In this document: positions 57,901 to 64,000 of the stretch, piece after piece
How positions within the stretch are numbered: position 1 is the stretch's first letter
How the letters are laid out: every line of letters begins with the position of its first letter
Assembly (NCBI GenBank): GCA_005784505.1
Contig: VCAZ01000102.1
Span: 434,001 to 498,000, forward strand
From: Bagarius yarrelli
Taxonomy: Eukaryota > Chordata > Actinopteri > Siluriformes > Sisoridae
Direction of reading: 5' to 3'
Length of the DNA stretch: 64,000 nucleotides
The notes under the pieces: generated by a model
What the model saw: the letters and a program-made list of their open reading frames with translations, nothing else
Told to the model about the DNA's origin: nothing
Databases searched by the model: none
Program-made: the position numbers and the translations under genes

Positions 57901-60900
57901 AAAAAATATTTTTTGTAAAACTATATAGTAAATTACACCCAGAATCGACATGGGGGGGAGAATAAGTAAACCCTAAAATTACATGCATAACACAGAAACT
58001 GTTTTGTAATTAAAATAGTTTAGTGATTTCTTGAGGGCATTCTTGGCAAGATCCCACCACAGTATCTTGAAGGGGTTATGGTTTGGACTTGGCATCTTTA
58101 TTTTTCTCCTGTGGTTAATCATATTGTAAATTGCTGATGTATGCAGGATCATTGTCCTGTAGCACAATCTATTTAATCTATTTTTTTTAATTGCCAGTTA
58201 TTTTTATTGCTTTGCATAATTAAACATTCTACCTTGGTCTTATTTGTGCCAAAAACATTCAGACGTAATTTCCATATTATGTTTACATTCTCTTTGAAGA
58301 ACTGGCTTTTCCCCAGTTGCCTTTCTATAAGAATTAGATTTTGTTTTTTCATTTTTTCCCCCAAATCAACACTATCAGAAGCTGACCTACATTTACAACC
58401 TTAATTCTAAAATTTTAAATTGTATTAATTTATTTTCAACAGTCTTCTCATTCCATAGTGTTTTTATTGGCTGCACTGTTTCTAGTACGTGTATGTTAGA
58501 TTTTTTTTGTTGCTAATCTGCCCAAAGCCTTCAAAATCAGTAGTGCTGCCCATGTAACTTAAACTATATTGGCAGTGGCAGATTGCTAATTGGTTAATAT
58601 TATAAATTCTTGACCGAATCAGATTTCAAGTCCACCTCCCGAGGCCTGCTAACTGGCGTATAATGACGTCAGAATTTTCCGTCCTCATTTTTTTGTAACT
58701 GTGATGTTATTAGATAAATATTGATTCTGAACTGCTCCAGATGATATATGTGGTACAGTTGAGGTTGTCGTGTAAAGGTTTGAAGTTGTATTAACGGGGT
58801 TTCTTGCTTCAGTAAAAATTATTTTCACCTCAATACGTGAAATGTCTCTCTCTCTCTGTAATTCCACACCATGTTATATTGTGTTTTTGTATAGTATTGA
58901 TGTTTTCTGTAATTGCGACATGATAGGGGTGGTATTAAGAGGTGTATCAGTCGGGAAAGTCCCCACTGAAGGCCCAGGTACCAAATGCACCACCTGCCAC
59001 TGTTAAAACTAATACCTAATGTAAAACAATTGCATTTGATAATCACAAGCACAATTCAGTGGTATTAAATTGTTGTTACATTTGCATAAATTTGTGCTTG
59101 TGTACTTTAGGCTTGAGGATTCTGATCAAGGACCATACGCAGTAATTTTAGCCCCCACACGTGAGTTGGCTCAGCAGATTGAAGAAGAGACCATTAAGTT
59201 TGGTAAACCACTGGGCATTCGGACAGTTGCTGTGATTGGTGGAATCTCTAGAGAGGACCAAGGTTTTCGATTAAGAATGGGATGTGAGGTAAGCAAATGT
59301 GTTTTTATTTTTACCCTTTTACCCTAAAAATAAAAACAGTTTGTAAAGGGCGAGATATGACATATATTGTTCAGAAAAACAGGAAACTTTGATTAAAAAG
59401 TCGATTAGAGAAGGGAAAACAAACAAATGCAGAAAATTATTGGCTGCTTAGATAAAATTATTTTAAATGCTTTAAAATGACAACCAAAACCAGACTGACA
59501 TGAAAAAAAAGGATGACCATTCAAATGGATCGAAAAATAGCCCAAAAGGCAAGACTCAGCCAATGATCAGCTTCAGGGTGATCAAAATATATCTACAGTT
59601 GAGTACTGGAACAATTAAGACACCTATTGTTTTAACAAGACAACAACTCCAAACACACCAGTAAGTGAGCAGCATCTAGTTTCTACACCAACAATTTCCA
59701 GACCTTAATCCAATAGAGAATCTGTGGGGTGATTATCAAAAATGCTGTTTCTAGGCCAAAACCTAGAAACTGTGAATGTACAACTAAACATTAGTAATGT
59801 GATTCACAATGCATTTTTGTATTTTTCTTCAAGCATTTTTTTCAGTTTATAAGGTAAATGTTTGGGGGGAAAAAAATAAAATAAACTTGATCATTTTGTC
59901 TTCAGTTGTATTCTTTTTAGAATAGATTGTGCAGTGTTTTCAATGCATTGTGTGTATTGAAATAAAAGTTATAATAAAAGTTTTTTATTAGCTTTATTCA
60001 CTTTTTTTAAACATGCTGCTATTATTTTACACACAACTGTATGATAATGTCATGATTAGGTACTGCCAGTAGTAGTGTTGCATTTTTAATAAAAAACAGT
60101 GCAGTGACTTCATTTGATTTGTTAAATACATTCTTTCAAATATTTAAACATGGCAGAACAAAAAGGATAAAAGACAACCAAATACGTTGGTTTCAATCAA
60201 TTTGGAATTACTAATAAAAAAATTGAAAATAGCGCAATAACAACAAAACATGAATTTTTATATGTTTATAAGGCAGGACAGGTGGTTCTTCTCAAATGTG
60301 TCTAGATCATTGGGAGAATCAAGGGGTTATCAAAAAGGAAAAAAGCATCACTGCAGCTCTTTGCAGGGTTTTTTTTTCTGTGCAGTGTTTTTTGTTCTTT
60401 GGTTAATGGTACATATCATAGCAAAAGAAAATCTGTATTTTATGTATGGTAATCTTTATTATTTTTATCATCAGATAGTGATAGCCACGCCCGGACGCTT
60501 GATTGACGTGTTGGAGAATCGTTACCTGGTACTTAGCAGATGTACATACGTGGTATTGGATGAGGCTGACAGAATGATTGATATGGGTTTCGAACCTGAT
60601 GTTCAGAAGATTTTGGAGCACATACCTGTGACCAATCAAAAACCAGATACAGATGAAGCTGAGGATCCAGAGAAGATGACATTAAACTTTGAGTCTGGAA
60701 AACACAAATACAGACAGGTCTAAAACTAGCTAATTATCCTATTAAAAATGATATGTTTTAGGAATAAGCACTGGGATTGATGTTTCTTGATGCCGTTCCC
60801 TTCTAGCATCACAAAGTTTTCATAATTTTCTATTTTTAGACAGTTATGTTCACGGCCACCATGCCTGCTGCTGTAGAGCGATTGGCCAGAAGTTACCTGA

Positions 60901-63548
60901 GGCGTCCTGCTGTGGTCTACATTGGTTCTGCAGGTAAACCACATGAGAGAGTGGAACAAAAGGTTATTCTGATGTCAGAAGCTGAAAAAAGGTAAGCCAC
61001 ACACTTCATTTAATATTTCTTAATAGATGTAGCAATAGTTCATATTTCTTAATATATTTTCTTAATGTATGACTTTAAATGCATTTGTCTCAAAACAGGA
61101 AAAAGCTTTTGGAAGTCTTGTCACATGGCTTTGAACCTCCGATCATTATTTTTGTTAACCAGAAGAAAGGGTGTGATGTATTGGCCAAGTCTCTGGAAAA
61201 AATGGGGGTATGCGCACTCATCACATTAATACTATTCACATCGATATTTCCCATGACTATCAATGTGTACCAAACCAGTTTAATTTTTCAACTGTATTTT
61301 TATGCTACTACGTCCAAATATCTGCTACATATAAGTTATTCACTTGTTTCGTAATGGCTCTGTGGTATTCTATTTTAAGGCATATGATTTTTGGTAAAAT
61401 TTGAATTAAGTTCAAATACAAAATTAGATTTGAATGGTTTCGATTAGAAGATGGTGGCATGTCACCAGGATTTGCAAATTTTTATCTAGTGTTAAAACAT
61501 AAAACTTTTGCAAAGTCATGCAGCTTACCCTTTTGGACATTAAATTCTCCTATATCAGCTTTGATTAGAGAAAATCAGGAACTAATGTTACTCAAGCTTA
61601 CAGAACGCTTCCCTTCCACTCACCTGTCACTGTTTTAACCTTTAAAATACACTTCCATCATTAAGTGTTTAAGGCACTCAGTGTATCATTTGTTAATTTC
61701 ACGCAACGATCTGTAACATAATTCCAACAAACACTTCAACATGTTTGCCTTCATGGCCCCCAACAGATCAAAAGAAAATGCTATCATAGGAGACTTTAAA
61801 AACATATTTTACTTTAAACATAGTCTCCAAAGCACACCTCACTAATAGTGAATACAGAATACCACAGATCTGTGTGCTGTCGCTTGACCCACAACTATTT
61901 AAGCAGATGACAAAACAATTATAGCAATGTTTTTTTGTTTGACTTTACTATGTACATATGTCATTTGCATTATTTTAATGGCATACAAGTCAATTTTCTC
62001 ATAATTTCCGCACTTTTGCCACAATACATCATTGTCTCTTGCACTACATGCTTAAAGCTACTTGACTATTTTGCATTTGTAGTTAGACTTTACCTTAATT
62101 TTTGGGTTTTACTTAGCCCTACAACAGACATTTATAATAATACACTGTATATAATGTTTCTGAGCTGCTAAGGGTCCCCTGGAACAGTAATAGTAGTTGT
62201 TAGTTGTGGTGGTGAGTTTGCAGGTAATGTTAGGTTAAACTCTTAACCTAATTTTGTCTTATTTCCAGTACAATGCTTGTACACTTCATGGTGGTAAAGG
62301 ACAAGAACAAAGAGAGTTTGCACTGTCCAACCTGAAGGCTGGAGCCAAGGATATCCTGGTAGCCACAGATGTGGCAGGAAGGGGTATCGATATTCAGGAT
62401 GTCTCCATGGTTATTAACTATGACATGGCCAAGAATATTGAGGGTGAGTTTGGCTTTCTATTCCTTTTTATCCTACTTGCTATGAATGGATAATTGTTTC
62501 TTCTAATACTAGGTAAGTGTCAAATGTTTTACTTGTACTGCAAATTTAAAGTGATGAGACTGAACATATGACCAAAATGGTGTACCTCCAACCATGCCAC
62601 CTATGTAGCCAGGAATTTTTACTTGGCATCCAAGCCAAATTTCTCTGGTGGCTGAATTGTTACACACTCCAAGATGAAGTACAAAACTTTCAGGAAAGTA
62701 GTTTCTGTGGCAACAGCAAACTGGGCCAAATTAAGCTTATACAGTAGGGCATGTGTGGATATATAATGGTCAAGCATGGGCAGGTGTGTGTTTTGGCTAT
62801 GTAGTGTCTTTTTTCCTATTGCTACAGTACAGGGTGTCCCATAATGTTCCATACATAAGGAAAAATATAAGCATTTTTTTTTTTTTATGAAAACCATTTT
62901 TATTTATATAATATGTTGTACATGACTGTCATTGTTTTGAAAACACATTTCAATGCGTGTCCTCCACTGCTGAAAAACACGTATAAGCACAGTTGGAGTT
63001 ATGCTTGTAATGGTGTTGGTGATACGTTTCTTGAGATGATTTATGTTTTGTATTTTTTTTCCTGATACACCATGGCCTTCAAATGCTCCCAAAAATCTAA
63101 ATCAAATGGGATGAGGATCTTGGAAAATAGTTTTCATAAAAAAATGTTTCCTCTTTCATGTGGACACCCTGTGTAATACAATTGTAATGTAGTAAAACAT
63201 AATTTTAAAATCTTTAAAACAGTTTTGAGACAATGTCTGTTGTTAAAAGTGCTATACAAATAAAATGTAATTAAATATTGGTAAATGTCCTTGTAATAAA
63301 TTTTAATATTTTCTGTGCTTTAAGACTACATCCACCGTATTGGTCGAACTGGTCGTGCTGGAAAGAGTGGGGTAGCCATGACCTTTTTGACTAAAGAGGA
63401 CTCATCTGTGTTCTATGACCTGAAGCAGGCTATATTGGAGAGTCCTGTGTCTACATGCCCACCTGAGCTCGCCAACCATCCTGATGCCCAGCATAAGCCT
63501 GGCACAATTCTCACTAAAAAAAGAAGGGAAGAAACTATTTTTGCTTAA
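51743..63548 (+). CDS. ddx23: DDX23 / Prp28 (U5-100K) DEAD-box splicing helicase, 16 coding exons
   Basis: The product is the DEAD-box ATPase of the U5 snRNP, which in the nucleus helps exchange U1 for U6 at the 5' splice site during spliceosome activation. Coding exons: 51743-51918, 52872-52961, 53063-53156, 53263-53328, 53593-53731, 54136-54269, 54772-54884, 56511-56654, 56767-56992, 57595-57740, 59111-59288, 60475-60717, 60840-60991, 61099-61207, 62269-62443, 63325-63548. They total 2409 nt and keep one frame (802 residues; human about 820). All introns are GT-AG. Residues 1 to about 115 are Arg/Ser/Lys-rich. The helicase core shows the Q motif (TPIQ, 397-400), motif I AETGSGKT (417-424), PTRELAQQ (458-465), TPGR (507-510), DEAD (531-534), TAT (588-590), ATDVAGRGID (702-711) and HRIGRTGR (732-739). 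The C-terminus ETIFA matches the family. No frameshift or premature stop was seen. Exon ends were set by reading frame and homology, without transcript data. Confidence 0.97.
52190..52349 (-). repeat. tRNA-derived SINE in ddx23 intron 1
   Basis: Same family and orientation as the copy at 41252: GGCATTTGGCAGATGCCCTT, TTGGGGGTTAAGGGCCTTGC, CAGGGGCCCAGCGGTGGTAA and GAATTGAACCCC (the B box, minus sense). The gene's splicing signals are not affected. Confidence 0.65.
52872..52961 (+). CDS. ddx23: ddx23 coding exon 2
   Basis: This 90-nt exon follows a TTCAG acceptor and ends at an AG/GTATGT donor. It encodes the charged RS-like tract ERRQKEKDRDRSRKDRDS. It is poorly conserved in sequence, so it is called on splice sites, phase and composition. 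Confidence 0.85.
53063..53156 (+). CDS. ddx23: ddx23 coding exon 3
   Basis: The exon follows a CATTAG acceptor and encodes a Lys/Glu/Asp-rich segment (STSPKSRDIKIKREKDVKKE) equivalent to the charged region before the SLEELLAKKK motif. The donor AAG/GTCCTA is weak after GT, so this is the least certain donor of the gene. The frame to exon 4 is kept. Confidence 0.82.
53263..53328 (+). CDS. ddx23: ddx23 coding exon 4 (SLEELLAKKK motif)
   Basis: This 66-nt phase-0 exon encodes VQPLSLEELLAKKKADEEAE, a conserved block of Prp28-family proteins. It follows a polypyrimidine/TTTAG acceptor and ends AAG/GTAGAA. Confidence 0.92.
53593..53731 (+). CDS. ddx23: ddx23 coding exon 5
   Basis: The exon encodes PKFLSKAEREAEALKRRELQ and a long basic/acidic helical stretch ending RRVFQDIGRKML, as in vertebrate DDX23. 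It ends in phase 1 at G/GTGATG. Confidence 0.93.
54136..54269 (+). CDS. ddx23: ddx23 coding exon 6
   Basis: The exon encodes EDPQERERRERRERMEREN followed by GNEDDESRQKIREEKDKGKE, nearly identical to mammalian DDX23. The charge pattern suggests a long single helix. The donor is AAA/GTAAAA, phase 0. Confidence 0.95.
54772..54884 (+). CDS. ddx23: ddx23 coding exon 7
   Basis: The exon encodes ERYLGGLKKRRRTRHLNDRK and then FVFEWDASEDTSVDYNP, an invariant segment of the pre-helicase region. It ends in phase 2 at TT/GTGAGT and is followed by a 1.6-kb intron that holds a SINE copy. Confidence 0.96.
56201..56370 (+). repeat. tRNA-derived SINE in ddx23 intron 7
   Basis: This is the most complete copy in the window. 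The A-box-like TGGCTTATGGTTAAGGTG and B-box-like GGTTTAATTCCCAGCCCC lie about 45 bp apart. The body is CACCAAGCTACCACTGTTGG, GCCCCTGAGCAACACCCTTA and ACCTC. The tail CTCTGGATAAGAGTTAGCAC follows. Confidence 0.7.
56511..56654 (+). CDS. ddx23: ddx23 coding exon 8
   Basis: The exon encodes YKEKHQVQLYGRGFIAGIDL, KQQKRDQSRFYGDLMEKRRT and MEEKEQEE, the conserved region before the helicase core. The acceptor is CTTCAG and the donor GA/GTGAGT. Confidence 0.96.
56767..56992 (+). CDS. ddx23: ddx23 coding exon 9 (entry to helicase core)
   Basis: The exon encodes [40 protein letters not shown] and PPHILEVIDKCGYK. The last part leads into the Q motif. The exon ends in phase 0 at AAG/GTGGAC. Confidence 0.96.
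57595..57740 (+). CDS. ddx23: ddx23 coding exon 10 (Q motif and Walker A)
   Basis: The exon carries DPTPIQRQAIPIGLQNRDII, with the Q-motif glutamine (residue 400), and the ATP-binding loop AETGSGKT (417-424) with its catalytic lysine at 423. It ends LPKIDR in phase 2 at AG/GTAAGA. Confidence 0.97.
59111..59288 (+). CDS. ddx23: ddx23 coding exon 11 (motif Ia)
   Basis: The exon encodes DQGPYAVILAPTRELAQQIE (motif Ia PTRELA), then GKPLGIRTVAVIGGISREDQ with the GG motif. It ends RLRMGCE in phase 0 at GAG/GTAAGC. Confidence 0.97.
59500..59770 (+). mobile_element. Tc1-like remnant in ddx23 intron 11
   Basis: A short decayed stretch translates like QDNNSKHTS (59635-59665) and FPDLNPIENLWGDYQKC (59695-59745), the end of the Tc1 transposase catalytic domain. 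Nothing else of the element is clear. Confidence 0.5.
60475..60717 (+). CDS. ddx23: ddx23 coding exon 12 (DEAD box)
   Basis: The exon starts IVIATPGRLIDVLENRYLVL (motif Ib TPGR) and carries VVLDEADRMIDMGFEPDVQK, the Walker B / DEAD box at 531-534. It also holds the Prp28-specific acidic insert NQKPDTDEAEDPEKM. An in-frame open stretch extends upstream from 60250, but the CATCAG acceptor and exon 11 phase set the true start at 60475. Confidence 0.97.
60840..60991 (+). CDS. ddx23: ddx23 coding exon 13 (motif III)
   Basis: The exon encodes TVMFTATMPAAVERLARSYL. Motif III is TAT rather than SAT, as is normal for this subfamily. The linker to the second RecA lobe follows (PAVVYIGSAGKPHERVEQKV). 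It ends in phase 2 at AG/GTAAGC. Confidence 0.96.
61099..61207 (+). CDS. ddx23: ddx23 coding exon 14 (motif IV)
   Basis: The exon encodes KKLLEVLSHGFEPPIIIFVN and QKKGCDVLAKSLEKMG; IIIFVNQKK is motif IV in the C-terminal RecA lobe. The donor is GGG/GTATGC. Confidence 0.96.
62269..62443 (+). CDS. ddx23: ddx23 coding exon 15 (motif V)
   Basis: The exon encodes YNACTLHGGKGQEQREFALS and the motif V segment ATDVAGRGIDIQDVS, ending MAKNIE. The acceptor is TTCCAG; the donor is G/GTGAGT in phase 1. Confidence 0.97.
62827..63174 (-). mobile_element. Mariner/Tc1-like deletion derivative in ddx23 intron 15
   Basis: The ends are inverted copies of ACAGGGTGTCC (62829 on the + strand; GGACACCCTGTG at 63162-63173). 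Inside, on the minus strand, the frame 63092-62904 reads HLKKRITNTITSITPTVLIR, then VFQQWRTRIEMCFQNNDSHV and QHII. This matches the transposase C-terminus of a mariner-type group whose proteins end ...NGxHIEHL. The central transposase is deleted. Confidence 0.55.
63220..63280 (+). mobile_element. Short LINE 3' tail in ddx23 intron 15
   Basis: TTTTGAGACAATGTCTGTTG, TTAAAAGTGCTATACAAATAA and AATGTAATTAAAT is the terminal block shared by fish L2-type LINEs. It stops about 45 bp before the exon 16 acceptor. Confidence 0.5.
63325..63548 (+). CDS. ddx23: ddx23 coding exon 16 (motif VI and stop)
   Basis: The exon starts by completing an Asp codon, then YIHRIGRTGRAGKSGVAMTF with motif VI (arginine finger region). 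It ends GTILTKKRREETIFA and a TAA stop at 63546-63548, the same C-terminus as other vertebrate DDX23 proteins. Confidence 0.97.
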
Positions 63549-63868
63549 AATGCAACTTCAGTCACACCTAACATTGCTCAATATTCCCTCTTTTCTTGCT
63601 CAATTTTTACTCTTTTCTTTAGTAAAAAAAAAAAAAAAAAGATTTTGCTCATGTTAATCTCCAAATGTTTTTTTATTCATGGAGAGTTATGTGAAGAATT
63701 AAAATTACATACTTTTATTTGGCAGGATATGGTCACATGGACCATTGGAATTACCAGTAGTACAAACATTATTTTTATATTGTTTGAAATATTTACTTGT
63801 AAAAAGCAGAAATGCTTTCTTATCATTCGGTGTAAGCAGTGTCGTATTTAATACATTTTTCAACTCAA

Positions 63869-63929
63869 AATAAAATCTGATTGCTGTCTTTTATTTTTTC
63901 AGATATGATTTTTGTCATCCAATAATAAA
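63869..63929 (+). terminator. ddx23: Two poly(A) signals for ddx23
   Basis: AATAAA occurs at 63869-63874 and again at 63924-63929, about 320-380 nt after the stop. The first is followed by a T/G-rich stretch (63879-63900) that could serve as the downstream element. Either would give a short 3' UTR. Confidence 0.6.
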
Positions 63930-64000
63930 ATTGTAACAGCTAAAGCACACAATAAGTCACACAAGCATATAAAACATTACAACAAATGTTTTAGTATAAA

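Noticed and set aside
60250..60474. In-frame N-terminal extension of the ddx23 DEAD-box exon
   Set aside because: Intron sequence; exon 11 joins exactly to 60475 at a good acceptor and restores the conserved protein.

Overview
This window looks like a stretch of teleost fish nuclear genome. Three things point there: long AT-rich intergenic sequence, a spliceosomal gene cut into many short exons with GT-AG introns, and a repeat mix typical of ray-finned fish (Tc1-like transposons, L2-, Rex1/CR1- and RTE-type LINEs, DIRS elements, Ty3/Gypsy LTRs and a tRNA-derived SINE). An ostariophysan such as a catfish or characin is a guess. All family names come from reading translations against remembered family features; no database search was run.

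The one confidently identified gene is ddx23 (the Prp28 / U5-100K DEAD-box splicing helicase) on the + strand at the right end. Sixteen coding exons from 51743 to 63548 join in frame into an 802-residue protein (human DDX23 is about 820). It has an Arg/Ser-rich N-terminus and every DEAD-box motif. A likely non-coding first exon ends at 51289, and two poly(A) signals lie after the stop. Its introns carry SINE, Tc1, mariner and LINE-tail fragments.

A second candidate gene lies on the minus strand at 16959-17255. It is a possible first coding exon ending in a consensus splice donor, below a promoter-like block at 17400-17640 with two CCAAT boxes and GC boxes. I could not identify the product or find further exons.

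The rest (about 1-51100) is mainly repeats, several of them nested. From left to right: a Tc1 transposon split by an L2 LINE (280-4410); another L2 fragment (5160-6290); an L2 3' tail (7140-7626); a deleted Tc1 with IR/DR ends (9207-10010) beside a DIRS tyrosine-recombinase fragment (10010-11110); a solo LTR with a 5-bp target duplication (13133-13656); a diverged tandem repeat, a MITE-like element and a Tc1 copy (19540-21500); a DIRS element interrupted by an antisense L2 (22130-26130); a Gypsy-type LTR (26849-27420); a Rex1-like LINE (30540-31700); a Gypsy pol fragment (32270-33480); L2, Rex1-like and RTE copies on the minus strand (34700-40390); L1-, L2- and SINE-type fragments (40570-45140); and a Tc1 with long inverted repeats (48209-49540).

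I found no rRNA, tRNA gene, CRISPR array or convincing new gene system. The most interesting signals are the nested insertions, the solo LTR with its target duplication, the orphan exon with its promoter, and a MITE-like element framed by other repeats.
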